Shown one piece after another: positions 28,231-39,599 of a stretch of 64,000 nt of DNA. Where the stretch lies: the NCBI GenBank assembly GCA_022494885.1, contig JAGVSM010000473.1:105354-169353 (forward strand), read 5' to 3'. Numbering within the stretch: the stretch's first letter is position 1; the number at the start of each line of letters is the position of its first letter. A program made the translations under genes and the position numbers. The notes below the pieces were generated by a model that worked only from the letters and a program-made list of their open reading frames with translations, had not been told where the DNA came from and did not search any database. Origin of the DNA: Micrasema longulum. Lineage: Eukaryota > Arthropoda > Insecta > Trichoptera > Brachycentridae.

Positions 28231-29580
28231 GGTTATAAAAGCATAAAAAAGAGAAGGAAAAAGAAAAACACAAATGAAAGTTGTTTAAAAATTAAAATTT
28301 AAGTGAAAAAAAGATATTTTAAGTTTGTAGTTTGTAGTGAGTATTTACAAATGGAAATAATATTAAAAATGAAGAAAATTTGTAAGAGTAATTAAAAATT
28401 AAGAATTGAAATAAAGAATGAAAAACATGCTCAGATGTAAAAATAAAGTAAAATGGTAATAACATTTAAAAAAAAAAAGGAAATACATAAATATACACAT
28501 TTATTTTAAGGGATTCAAAGAAACGATGAGAAGAATCTTTAAGTGAAATATAAGACAATAAATTTAGGTCAATTTAAAAAACATCTTCAAAATTAATGAC
28601 ACATTATAGTAAGAGCAGCAATATATTGATTTTATTTACATATATAATATAAGTAATTAAAAGTAGTTTAAAAGTATAAAAACATGCCAATGCAGCAGAG
28701 AAAAAAGAAAAAATAAAGAAGGAATAACAAGTATAGCAAGTAATCTTTAAAATTTGAAAAAGCAATATAAGAAGAAGATTTTATACCAAGAGAAGTGGAT
28801 AAAATTTCATTAAAGCGATTTTAGTAGTAATACAAATTTCAAAAGAGAAATTTTATTTATAATAATAATATTTATGTATGTAATTTGAGTGATATAAGAG
28901 AAAAGGGGATCAACGGGATATTTTATGTTAGGTTTTTGTTCTTTCATTGTGCGTTTTGTAATATAAATAATATAGATATACATAAATTATTTATTTATTT
29001 ATTTAATTTTACAATACGCCCAAGGGGCATTTCCAAAAAATGTACAGGTAAGTACAAACATAGTAAGTAATAATTTAAAAGATAAACAACGCTTTTTTGT
29101 ATACATGTAGAAACAATAAAAAGCATACTGCCATGCAAAACAAAAAGTAAAGCTTTACATAGTAAAAAAGAAAAAAAAATATGGATATAAAAAAAGTAAT
29201 TGAATTCAAAAGCAAATTGTAAATAACTTGTAAAGAATTTAAACAAAAAAATACATACATTTACATTTACTTATATGTATAAAAAAAATGGTAATTAAAA
29301 AAATAGTAATAAACAATAATTTGTTAAAAACAAATAATAAAAATTAGTTTACATAACAAACAATTAAACATAAATACGTAGTGTTTAAAACTGTCTGAAC
29401 ATTTTGTTAATTATCTCTGTTTATTAAGTGAGTCTTCTTTGTTTATTCTCAAATGTAATCATATTTAAAAAAAGTGTATTGTTAAGTGTCCTCGGCACGG
29501 GTTACCCCAGTGAGGTCACATTATTTTTATTATTAACTATAGTTTGTGAGAGAAAAAATTAGAATAAATAAATACTTGAG
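28230..29580. other. Extremely AT-rich stretch, no gene seen
   Basis: Long A/T runs and simple A-rich sequence; a further LINE 3' tail in reverse is recognisable at 28985-29060 (TTTATTTATTTATTTAATTT, CGCCCAAGGGGCATTT). Short ORFs here are chance products of low complexity. Confidence 0.6.
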
Positions 29581-29640
29581 GTATTATATTACGAAAATGG
29601 CGCTATATAAGTTATCCATAATAATAATCATACTAGCTGG
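29580..29640 (+). mobile_element. LINE 3'-UTR end (family U1)
   Basis: ACGAAAATGGCGCTATATAA GTTATCCATAATAATAATCA, the terminal part of U1 with an ATA microsatellite. Confidence 0.55.
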
Positions 29641-30611
29641 TTACGCGTGCATGTTTACTGCCATTTGTATGTTTTGGCTGTCGGCTTTTCCTTGAGAAGT
29701 AGGAACCTGAGCGGCCTGGCAGTACCTACCGCGTTTCAACAATTTAAAAATTCCACATTCAAATATAAAACTGACAGCTGTATTTTCCTGAAAAACAAAT
29801 GAATATCTTTTCTGTGATCCACATGTTAAACAGAAATCAAAATAATATTCATACCGCTATCTTCAGGCGTTTGTCTTTATTTTTTTTACTAACCATCATG
29901 TCATTTTTTTTGCCGTTGATTTCATTATTTTACTTTGCCTTTTTTCACAAACTGTTTACTTTCAATTACTGTTTTATCCATATAATTCAGAATAGTCCAG
30001 AAGGAGCGTAGAATCATATTTGAATACATCGGACTGTGTCCAATGATTCCCCCACTTAGACACACTTTCGCCGCGCGCATACGTTAAATCGTCAAATAAT
30101 GTTGCTCGATGGGGAAAAAAAATAATCATAACACAAATGTAAGGTAAAAAAAAAGCAATCTGTTAATTTCTCTAAAATTTTATTGTGTACGCGGAAACAT
30201 TGATCGACACAACAGATTAGATAAGTAAAGGGTCATTTAACAAGAGTAATTGAATTAATGAACTCTGAACTTAAAATATAAAACAAATTTTATTTGACAT
30301 TGAACGGATATTTTTATATTATGTCAAATAATATTTGATGTTTTAAAGATAATGTCGTTCAAATGTCCCCCACGGCGTTGTTTAATCCGAGGTCTAATTT
30401 TCATTAGTTCTTCTATTAAATGAGCAAAGTAGGGTAAAAAAAATTCTACCCTGGCAACACTAACAAAGTTTCCATTTTGTTTCTTCGACGATCTGACATG
30501 AAAAATAATTCAATTTTTAAGTAATTCATTTGCTACTTAAACATTCGTTTGTTAATTACACATGAAATGTGATGCCATCCTGTTTCTTTAAGATCCCAGC
30601 AGTATTTCTAC

Positions 30612-30893
30612 ACTTTAAAAGGACACAACACGGCATAGTTGAATTCAAATCAGGAGTTGCGTACTGAGCGACGTCTACAAAGAAACTAATGGAGTTTTAA
30701 CTAATAGTTTACCGAATCAAGAAGAGTCCAGAAACCGCATACGCGCATCAAACAGAAGGCGACTAAACTACTCTTAAAGGAGTAGTTTTACGTTTTGACC
30801 CATTAGTTTTTTTTGTAGACGTTGCTCAGTACGCAACTTCCGATATGAGTTCAACTATGCTGTGTTGAGTTGCTTTAAAGTGTACGGAAGTGG
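30612..30893. mobile_element. Foldback MITE, ~280 bp
   Basis: Left arm CACTTTAAAAGGACACAACA CGGCATAGTTGAATTC, GTTGCGTACTGAGCGACGTC TACAAAGAAACTAATGG; right arm is its imperfect reverse (CCCATTAGTTTTTTTTGTAG ACGTTGCTCAGTACGCAACT...CAACTATGCTGTG). No coding sequence. Confidence 0.75.
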
Positions 30894-30904
30894 CAAATGA
30901 ACGT

Positions 30905-31420
30905 GTTTTTTAAATTTGTTATTTATTTTCTTTTATTTAGGAAACATACAGTACAGTTACATTGTTTTATATTTTACACAGTTAGACTTGACTCTAATGG
31001 ACCAGTGAAGTTTCCATATTTTTTTATATTTTATTTGGGAAATCAACAGTTCTACAAACATATTTATAGTAAACAAACAGATACAGTGTATAAACTCAGA
31101 ACTAATAACAGATTTCCACAGTTCATAGTAGCATTCCTAATTTTTTGCACGGTATATAATTCGTTTCTATATGAGTTCATTTTCATTATATCTGGAGTTA
31201 ACCAGCCTCCATTATTATCTACCCTCAAACGATATTTTTTCACTTTCGTAGCTATGGACTTTGATTCCGAAATAATTTATATTCATTTTTAAAATTGATG
31301 TCGTCTAGTTTTAACCTTCTTAGTTGTTCGTTAACTATATTCCTGAAACATTCATTATTTCTCACAACATAGGTATAAGTATTTGCCATTTCGAAAAATT
31401 AGGTAATTAAGACTAAGTAT
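30905..31420 (-). pseudogene. LINE ORF2 fragment (between endonuclease and RT) plus 3' tail
   Basis: Minus strand: RNNECFRNIVNEQLRRLKLD DINFKN, then VKKYRLRVDNNGGWLTPDIM KMNSYRNELYT, resembling the PWLTP...K region before RT. 30910-31020 is a LINE 3' UTR/tail (as at 28110), so the ORF piece and tail come from different truncations. Confidence 0.55.
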
Positions 31421-31511
31421 ATTGGTATGTGTACTTAAATAAAACATTTCTTTAAATAAACTAGATTTATTAATTTTCCTTAAGTTATCAACCAGATTTT
31501 GACAACCCTAA

Positions 31512-31754
31512 AGCTAGGGTTTCCTAGGACAGCGGTGTCCGTAGTTTAACGGCCGTAGTGAACGGTGATGCAGTGGACAGCCGTCGTAACGGTGTTCAGA
31601 GTGTGGTTTCCTAGGAAAACGGTATTATCAACACCATTTAACACCGTTTACCTCGGAAACCACTCTCTAGTCGACGTTACGACGGCTGTCCACTGCATCA
31701 CCGTTCACTACGGCCGTTAAAATACGGGCACCGCTGTCCTAGGAAACCCTAGCT
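31512..31754. mobile_element. 243-bp palindromic MITE, PIF/Harbinger-like, copy 1
   Basis: Starts AGCTAGGGTTTCCTAGGACA and ends TGTCCTAGGAAACCCTAGCT, with the whole element an almost complete inverted repeat around ATCAACACCATTTAACACC. Flanked by TAA on both sides, a 3-bp duplication as made by PIF/Harbinger transposases. Inner blocks ACGGCCGT and ACGACGGCTGTCCAC are GC-rich. Confidence 0.9.
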
Positions 31755-31759
31755 TAACG

Positions 31760-32910
31760 CCTATAAGTTGCTTGTATGAAAACAAATAAAGTTTGGCGGG
31801 TAAATTTGCCCAATTGTTTTTAGACGAATATTTTATTAGTTAGCTATTGAAAATATGCTCAAACGACAATTTTTCCCTTGAATTAATAATTCGATAAAGT
31901 AGTTCTTAGACAAGAACGCCATATGAGCTACAGTTCAACAAATAATGGTTGCGGGCAAACATGGACGAACATGCAGGTAATTTAGCCCGCCATCAAAATT
32001 TTAAATTGCTTGAAATCGCATTTAAATATGACTGAATTTACAATTGTAACCCAATGCAATGATTACCAAGGTCATTCTTCGTAATTAAAAATCAAAGCAC
32101 AACTTACATTTTTTTGGAGAAAATCAACATAATTGCAAAAAAGCGGGCAAAATTGGACGGTTTCGCGGTAGGTAACCACAAAATGCAGTAAATACGATAT
32201 AATGACAACAATAAAACAAGGTTTGACAATACGCGAACGTTGATTCAAAACGAACGTACAAATACATATTTAATGCACCTACATAATATATAATTCTTAC
32301 GTTTGTGTTGTGGTTATATTTTTCGCGATCTGGCAACATTACGCTGCGGGATGCTGGGATTTTTGGACACAGTCCGAAGTATTAAAATATGATTCTACGC
32401 TCCTTCTGGACTATTAAATCCAACATTTTTATGAATGTCTGTCGGCTTTCCGATACAATAAAATATTTAGTAAAACGACGCGTTCGAGTAGGATACGAAC
32501 GAACGCACGAAACGAAAGCCCGACACGCTAAGGCGACGAAAAGTCGTTTGCAATAAAGAAAGGAATGCAGTTATTCTAATTGCACTTTGTTTTATGAATG
32601 GCGTTCTGTTTACCTACCCGTTTTATGAGCCCCCTTTTCCAGGTAGGTACTGAACATTCAAGATTTGAAACGAAATAGTAAAACCATTGACGTTTGAAAG
32701 TTTATCGGAAACATATCCTCAGTTACTATAGTCTGTTCAGTTTTACAAGAATTTCCAAATAAACCAACCCATTCGCGTGATAACCGCCGGAGAATAGCCT
32801 ATTTCACACATATCATCTTAATCTAAACGGCACGGTAAAATTATAGTGGATTGACATTTATTAGATTCGTTAGTACCTATTTCAATAAGATAATATTCGT
32901 ATTTTTTTAT
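31760..32910. other. No gene seen
   Basis: Moderately AT-rich and mostly unique. Contains only the right member of the 55-bp inverted pair (32358-32415). A few short ORFs without family or splice support. Confidence 0.45.
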
Positions 32911-32913
32911 ATA

Positions 32914-33243
32914 CAGGATGTTCTTTAAACCCTGTCACATCCGAAACCACGATGATCAGTATGGGCAAGAAGACATATTAGCATATTTAGAACAAAGAAA
33001 ATTTTTGAAAACAAAATATTAAAAAAAAAATGGTTGCTTAATTCTGCAGGGGAGAAGTGAGTACCGTACTCCCCCCTTCCCCCTCCTCGTTTCACCCCTG
33101 CAGAAGTAAACAACCATTTGCTTTATTTTAAATTTAAAAAAAAAAAAAATCGTTCTAAAAAAATATTTTAATGTGCCAATATGTCTTATTGCTCATACTG
33201 ATCATAGTGGTTTCGGATGTGACAGGGTTTAAAGAACACCCTG
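32914..33243. mobile_element. Tc1/mariner-like MITE, full length (330 bp)
   Basis: TA on both sides; ends CAGGATGTTCTTTAAACCCT G and CAGGGTTTAAAGAACACCCT G. Inner palindrome TGCAGGGG...CCCCTGCA with GAAGTAAACAACC. A LINE 3' end begins directly at its right side. Confidence 0.85.
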
Positions 33244-33905
33244 TATAAAACTTCATAGTTTGAAAATGTTCAACGAAAATTATTAAAACACCTAGATTAT
33301 AAAAACAATAAAACGCTTTGTACTTACAGCCAATCTGCCAAACAAAATGGATTTTTTACCCTTGAAAATAGACGCACTGTATCTGAGTTATGCTATTTAC
33401 ATAAATTATTAAATTATAAAGTAGACTTTTTTAACCTACTCTCCAAAATTAATCTTAATGTCCCCCCCTTTCGCGTGACAAGAAATATATATTGGTTCCA
33501 TCTGCCAGTCTGTAGCACTAACTATGCACAACACTCTTTCCTCTATCGTTCTTGCTCTGACTTTAAGGCTTTTTTTTTCATCTATTGATATATTTACAGG
33601 CCCCTTAATTTATTTAAAAATAAATTAAGACTCATTATTTCTGGCTGCGATACGGTCCCACTTGCTATTTAATGATGCTCACACTTACACACACCCGAAC
33701 ACTTACTCCCACACTAATACACATAAACACACATCTACACTTACTCTCATACAAATACACATAAACACACCCCTTTTTTGTAACACAATTTAATAATATT
33801 TTGTATGATTCTTATTTAGAAACTTCGCTGGTCTGTCTTAAAACTGTATTTAATAAAATGATATTTTTTCATTGTCGACTGTTTGTTTCTTGAAAATAAA
33901 TAAAT
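33244..33905 (+). mobile_element. LINE 3' end with (AAAT)n tail
   Basis: Reads LLKHLDYKNNKTLCTYSQSA KQNGF, LSKINLNVP, PVCSTNYAQHSFLYRS, then a UTR with repeated CACACATCTACACTTACTCT and a TTGAAAATAAATAAATAG tail. A near-identical copy is at 55243-55870. Confidence 0.8.
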
Positions 33906-34139
33906 AGTTAATGATTTTGATAAAAATATTAATGAAAACGCCATGGTTAATATATTATTTTAAAAAATAAATATATATTTTAGCGTTCTCATAATGAATC
34001 TAAATATTTTAATTTCAGTTTCAGCGAGTTGTAAATAATTCACTTTTTTGTCAGTGATCACGATCGGGTATTTCCTCAGTGAAAACCAAATGCCGCCTAT
34101 ATAACGCCCGCATAACACTTGTTCTCCTCTACGGATGCG

Positions 34140-34330
34140 AATCGTGGCACCTCGCCAGTGAACTGTATTTATTTACGAGGAAAACAAAAAACAAACCGAC
34201 ACAAGCGTTGACTTAGAGATTACACACGCGTTGACTTATGATTGCGATAACTTAAGCATGTTCATTATTGTTCATTGTGTTCGCTCAAATGCTTAGCATG
34301 TTATTAAGCACGTCGATAGTTATTTGTGAT
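34140..34330. repeat. Dispersed repeat pair, copy 1
   Basis: CGCCAGTGAACTGTATTTAT TTACGAGGAAAACAAAAAAC through GCATGTTATTAAGCACGTCG ATAGTT matches 36148-36330 at about 85-90% by eye. No coding content. Confidence 0.7.
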
Positions 34331-34921
34331 TGAGCTACAAGAGGGTGTGTGTGACAAGATGAAGGGCCGGCCCTACCACAGGGCGAACTCAGCGGCCGCT
34401 CCGGGGGCAAAGGCCGCGATTACAATAGGAAGCTAAGGACGTCATACTTTCACCATGGCGTTATAGTTTAAGATAAATTCTCCCGAGATATTGCGAAGAT
34501 ACACTACCGACTCCCCGCCTTCAAGATTTGAGGTAAGCACATTGGTTTGTACCGTCGAGTCTAGTACCTCACGGTACACGTAATCTACTCATTAAGTGTC
34601 AAAAGTTTTGTTCTGCCGAGCAGTTTTTCCTTTGTTTACAATTAATTATATTTTTTAACAGTTTTGAGGTGGCATTTTTTTTTCTTAAAAGCCTATTTTA
34701 AATATGAGAGAGAAATTAGTAGAAACAAAATAACTGTCAGTTTAAAAAACGAAGGGCTAGATGCACAGATAATATGGTTAGATTCTGCCCTATTACCATA
34801 TAAGAGCATCTAGGCGTAAAAATGTTGCCACTATAAAAATAAATTTAGGTGTTATATTTTTTCCATTTGTTTTACTATCTTCCCGTAGCTCAATCACAAA
34901 TAACTATCCACGTGCTAAAAA
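34306..34921. mobile_element. Candidate TIR element, ~615 bp
   Basis: GCACGTCGATAGTTATTTGT GATTGAGCTAC near 34310 is repeated inverted near 34886-34917 (GTAGCTCAATCACAAATAAC TATCCACGTGC). A third half-site is at 36290. The interior has no ORF of note. Confidence 0.45.
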
Positions 34922-34982
34922 GCGACGTGATAACGATTTCTCACCATGGTTGTTTATCGTATTCGCGATCACAATAGAACAT

Positions 34983-35155
34983 GCGGCCTCCGTGGTGTAG
35001 TGGTCAAGACGCTTCACTCACACATGGAAGGTTCCGGGTTCGATTCCCGGTGAGAACACAAAAAAATAAATGTGATTTTTCTCAAGCCTGGGTGATCTGT
35101 GATGTAATTCACAACTGTAATTGGGTCTCCTGGCCTGTTGTTGTTCGAAAAAAAT
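34983..35155 (+). mobile_element. tRNA-derived SINE (family S1)
   Basis: A box at 34992-35010 (GTGGTGTAGTGGTCAAGACG), B box at 35030-35048 (GGTTCCGGGTTCGATTCCC), then the body CAAGCCTGGGTGATCTGTGA and CTGTAATTGGGTCTCCTGGC, and an A-rich end. The tRNA-like region lacks a convincing acceptor stem, so it is a SINE, not a tRNA gene. Confidence 0.85.
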
Positions 35156-35289
35156 ACATGAAATTAAATATAATGAAAAAAAAAATTAAATGTTAAAATA
35201 TTTACGTTTCGCGACGTATAATCCTGCTGCGCAATCACATATTTGAATTTCACCGGTGAAAATATTGAAAATATTCCAAAACTGCCATT

Positions 35290-36120
35290 TTTATTTGTTC
35301 AGTTTTTTTTTATTTGATTTAATAGCATAATTATACATTTTTACAATTTAAAAAAATTTCACTTGTTATATTTTTACTAAAACTAAAATCCCACCAAGCC
35401 ACTTTTGGTAGCTTGTTGGTGAAGATTATATTTATACTGACTTAATAATATTATTTACATTTATAAAAACAATGAATAACATATAAAAATTAACAGCCGG
35501 AAAGATCAGAATAAACATGTTTATACAAATAATAATATATAAATTTATTTTTTAAATACAAGAAAATATATGAAAAAATAAAATATTTACACCTAAGCTA
35601 CTATTCATATATAAACTCTTCATCGAGTAGCCACTATCTTATTTTGCTCTTGTTACAATGTGAGTTAAATTTAAGTTCTTTTGGTAATAAATTAAAAATT
35701 GTAGGTACTAAATATTTGAGAGTTCTATTTCCATATTTATTACATACTTTTGGTACTACCAAGCCATCATTAGACGTGAAGCGTGTATTATGGTTATGTT
35801 TGAGAGGAAACTTGAATGTATTACTATTAAATTGTTCCAAAATGATGCAAAACCACAGTAGTCCTCGAACAGGCAGAGTTTTGATTGTTTTGTACAGGAG
35901 ATCATTATTACTTCTTTGTTCGTAAATCTCTGCAGGTACAATTCGCTTAACTATAGAATACTGTAGACCCAAGTTATCAATTATAACGCTATTATTTGCA
36001 TTTAGCCGGCGGTTGGCAAGCCAAAGACAAGAAAGCAGTCGCCATAGTAATTGTAATTTAATTTTCACTTTTTGTATTAGATATTCTTTACTTTTTTGAA
36101 AATGCAATATTTTGTATTTT
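35290..36120 (-). mobile_element. LINE E 3' end
   Basis: Minus strand ORF: NLGLQYSIVKRIVPAEIYEQ, TIKTLPVRGLLWF, KFPLKHNHNTRFTSNDGLVV, PKVCNKYGNRTLKYLVPTIF NLLPKELKFNSHC. A 3' UTR follows. Almost identical to 62230-62900, so a young family. Confidence 0.85.
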
Positions 36121-36147
36121 TTTTTTTAGTAAACGCCGATTTTTTGC

Positions 36148-36330
36148 CAGTGAACTGTATTTATTTACGAGGAAAACAAAAAAACAAACCGACACGAGCG
36201 TTGACTTAGAGATTACACAAGCGTTGGCTTATGACTGCAATTACTTAAGCATGTTCATTGTGATCGCTCAAATGCTCAGCATGTTTTAAAGCACGTCGAT
36301 AGTTAATTGAGATTGAGTTAATGAGTGTAC
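36148..36330. repeat. Dispersed repeat pair, copy 2
   Basis: Same sequence as 34140-34330. LINE E (35290-36120) lies between the two copies and ends near the second. Confidence 0.7.
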
Positions 36331-37159
36331 GTATTGAGACGTTAAAGGAGCCGGCTTTGTAATCGCTCGGTAAATAAATACAGACGATCTTTGAGCATAC
36401 CGTCTTGGTAATTGTCAAAAGTCATATAAAATTCATGTTCAAGCGAGCATTTTTTGCTTGAATTGGAATTTATTGGAGTTTATAAACTTTTTATCACAGA
36501 AGCCTATTTAAAATATAAATGAGAACTGTTTTTATTAAGGAATTAATTTTCGGAGTCATTCATTGGTTGCATTCGATCATGTGATGTCGAGATGACAAGT
36601 CGGTAGAACATACCGAAGTAGATAGAGATAGAGAAGTTAAGAATACCGTCTCGGTAAGTACCGATGGAGATAGCCTTTATAATCGCGGCTCTGGAGCGTA
36701 AAACTTGTAACATTTTTATGCAACAAATGATCCAATGATGATAAGTTTGAATTAAAATCATTAAACGAATTTCTCAATTTCGTCTGCGAGTTTTTTTAGA
36801 AATGTCTCCATAAAAAAACAGTGTTCAAAGTCAGATACAATGTATCTTCGGACACACGGTGTCCACAAAACTGCTTCAGCAAAACATATTTTATGATTTA
36901 ATTCCATTAGAGAAAATAGAGGCTTACAATATGCAAAAGATACAATTATTACCAGTTTAATGTTTAATATTCCATTTACAGATGGCTCTCGACTTTCGCA
37001 CATAATTGGTTCTTGAAAATGGGTGTGAAATGTTCGAAAGTCGAGGGATTTTTTTACACAATTTGGATTTTTACCATTGACGTGTCTATATTACTATTTT
37101 TATTTATTGATTAAGGTGAATCAGTGTAAGTGTAACTAATCTACCTAATATTAATACCT

Positions 37160-37245
37160 AGAATTTGTTGCAACAGAGATGAAGAACATTTAAGAGAAGG
37201 TAATATAGAAGTCTAGGCATCTACAGGGCTTATGACATGTCAATT
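37160..37245 (+). repeat. R1 repeat, partial
   Basis: GCAACAGAGATGAAGAACAT TTAAGAGAAGGTAATATAGA AGTCTAGGCATC, cut off at a LINE tail. Confidence 0.7.
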
Positions 37246-37599
37246 TTTTATGTTTTTATTTATTTATTCAATGCACAAAATACACAATTTTACAAAGACA
37301 CAATTATATGTTTTTTGTGTCCCGACTTGTTAGAAAATTCCGTGTTAAGTCGGGACTCTTCGATATATAAATCAAAAATATTTATTTACATATTAAAACA
37401 ATATACAGGTAATCAAAACAATATGCAAAATAATCAAAACAATATACAAAATAATAATGGAAAAATAAAAATAATAAAAATTTATAATACATGTCGATAA
37501 TGGAATCAAAAGTTATATAATAATACGTATGACAGTGATGACATACAAATATACGATATACGTATATGGATAATAATTAAAACAGCAGCAATGGCTGGT

Positions 37600-37660
37600 T
37601 TAAGTGGCCACTTTACACACTGTGTAACATTCACCATTCTGCCCATATTTCAGTGCTGCA
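37600..37660 (+). repeat. R1 repeat, continuation
   Basis: GGCTGGTTTAAGTGGCCACT TTACACACTGTGTAACATTC ACC: resumes exactly the R1 sequence interrupted at 37245, so the 37246-37595 AT-rich LINE 3'-UTR-like piece is a nested insertion. Confidence 0.7.
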
Positions 37661-37664
37661 GAGC

Positions 37665-37975
37665 AGCGTTTATTTTACAATTAAAAATACATACAAGAAT
37701 TTGTTACCCACTAAGTCTTTTAAAGACTCTTCGGTGGGAGACATTTTTTTTATGACAGGTTTATACATTTACATTAATTTTATTTATATTTTACCAATTT
37801 ATTCATAAACAGGCACTATAAAACTATAAAGTATCTAGAAGATATTTCTTCAGTTCTTTTTTTTTAATTTGAAGATTTTTCATGTTAATGATGGTTTGTG
37901 GGAGATCATTGAACTGTCTTGGAACAACGCAATTTAATGTTCGCTCTCCGAAGTAATTTGTAATTCAGGGAACAA
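37665..37975 (-). pseudogene. LINE C-terminus and 3' UTR
   Basis: Minus strand: GERTLNCVVPRQFNDLPQTI INMKNLQIKKKELKKYLLDT L and stop, then a UTR with the hairpin CCCACTAAGTCTTTTAAAGA CTCTTCGGTGGG. Confidence 0.75.
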
Positions 37976-37989
37976 ACAGAGAGCCCTTC

Positions 37990-38285
37990 GTTTTTAATCT
38001 AGTGTTTGAACATCTATATTCCTTCAATTCTTTCATATGTTGATGGTTGTGAAGTTAAAGAGCTGAAACCTTTATTTATGCGGGTGAGATTCATCTAATT
38101 GAATTATTTCACCTACATACTAGGCAACGCCTGAAAATGAAATTTTTTAAAATTTCTATTCTTGTTCGTGGACCAGGTGGATTTATCAACAATATTTTGA
38201 GTTTGTTCAATTTTTTGTAGACAAGGACTGGATTCAACTCCCTGGGGAGCTATTCAACAGCAAAATATTGTTGATAATCTACTTA
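37990..38285 (+). repeat. R1 repeat, 3' two-thirds
   Basis: TGAACATCTATATTCCTTCA, AAAGAGCTGAAACCTTTATT TATGCGGGTGAGATTCATC, TACTAGGCAACGCCTGAAAA, TTTTTTGTAGACAAGGACTG GATTCAACTCCCTGGGGAGC. Confidence 0.8.
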
Positions 38286-38566
38286 AGTTTCTAAAGAATA
38301 TTTTTTTCAAAACGCTATTTAGTTATAAAGAACATAAAGTCATTTTAATATCTTCCTCAATAGGTGGCATTTCTGTGGGTCGCAAAATGCTTCGCTTCTT
38401 TAGTGCTAGTTTTGCTAGCAAAACGCCAAAAAAATAAATTTCCATATTTGATTTGAAATTGAGCCTTATTTCAAAAGCAAAACGAATGAATTTTCAATAG
38501 TGCTTCATTATGAATAAAAATGAATATTCATATTTATTGTACTCGGTAATATTAAAGAAATTTTAT

Positions 38567-39371
38567 TTAAGTTACACTCAGAGTAATAATGCGTACCTAG
38601 AGAGGAGCCCAAACGTAGGAAAACCATTCTCTGACTATTGGGTATTAAGTTAGGTACAGTTCGCAGCAAAACAATCATGTCGAGAATTGCCAAATGGATA
38701 TTAAGTTGCATTGTAATTACTTTTAAATATGTACCTATTGCAGGGTCATTCCAATGTATTTTTCTATAATTCACCTATATTTATTTTATAAATCTGAAAA
38801 TACATGTTCGTGTTTATTTTTTTATTTAGATATTCACTTTATTCACAATATATTTATGTTATATTTATTGATACATAAATCCCAACTCCATTGAACCAAA
38901 GTCCTGTGTTGAGTTTGTTTGTTTGTCCGTCACATCTCCGAAATGGCGAGTCGTAGCGGCCTCAAATTTGGACACGTCATTTTTGATGCGATTTCAAGGT
39001 TAACGTTGCTATTTTCGAACAAAATTTCAATCGACCTCAACTCGATAAAAACTCAAATATTATATGGATGCCTAGTGCGGCCCCGACATATTGCCCGTAA
39101 TCAACTGTCATTATCAACAGTAAACATAGTACTTTAATTCACAAATTTATCTCCCGAATTGAGAAAAAATAGTAACAGAAGTAAATATGTTGATATAAGG
39201 AAAGTTTTTAAGCAACATAATACACGTTTCGGGACAATAAATGCCGAAAAGCAATGCAAAATGTCCACCAATTGGCTTGCTAGCCAACAGACCAACATCG
39301 CTTGCGTTCTATGAAACATTGTGATAGGGCTTCTCTCTAGGTACGCATTATTACTCTGAGAAGTTACACTT
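38567..39371. repeat. 800-bp segment bounded by ~40-bp inverted repeats
   Basis: AAGTTACACTCAGAGTAATA ATGCGTACCTAGAGAGGAGC and, inverted, CTTCTCTCTAGGTACGCATT ATTACTCTGAGAAGTTACAC. No target duplication recognised. Interior AT-rich, non-coding. Confidence 0.5.
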
Positions 39372-39599
39372 ACTGTAAAACGAGGGGAAGTGTGTCTATA
39401 CGCTCGTTATCGTTATTTTACTGATTTCTCAATATTTTAACAAAATTGTTAAAAAATACATAAATAAGAACAAACGTTATTAGATTTTGAGTCGATAGAT
39501 TATAATTTTGGTAAAAAAAAATGCAAAATTAATTTTTAAATATCTCTTCAATTTATATGTCACACTTACACTGATTCACCTTACACAATTGATACATGT

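Larger units (their letters stand above)
29988..32415. repeat. 2.4-kb segment bounded by ~55-bp inverted repeats
   Basis: AATAGTCCAGAAGGAGCGTA GAATCATATTT, then TACATCGGACTGTGTCC at 29988-30045, recurs inverted at about 32358-32415 with few changes. The interior holds a 275-bp foldback, LINE debris and the 243-bp MITE. Confidence 0.6.
37114..39590. repeat. 2.5-kb segment bounded by 25-bp inverted repeats
   Basis: TTAAGGTGAATCAGTGTAAG TGTAAC at 37113-37138 and its reverse GTCACACTTACACTGATTCA CCTTA at about 39558-39582. The interior holds R1 copies, a LINE end and another inverted pair (38567/39371). Confidence 0.5.

Noticed and set aside
34983..35055. tRNA gene
   Set aside because: Good A and B boxes but no proper acceptor stem, and the same sequence with the same 3' body occurs at 21221, so it is a SINE.
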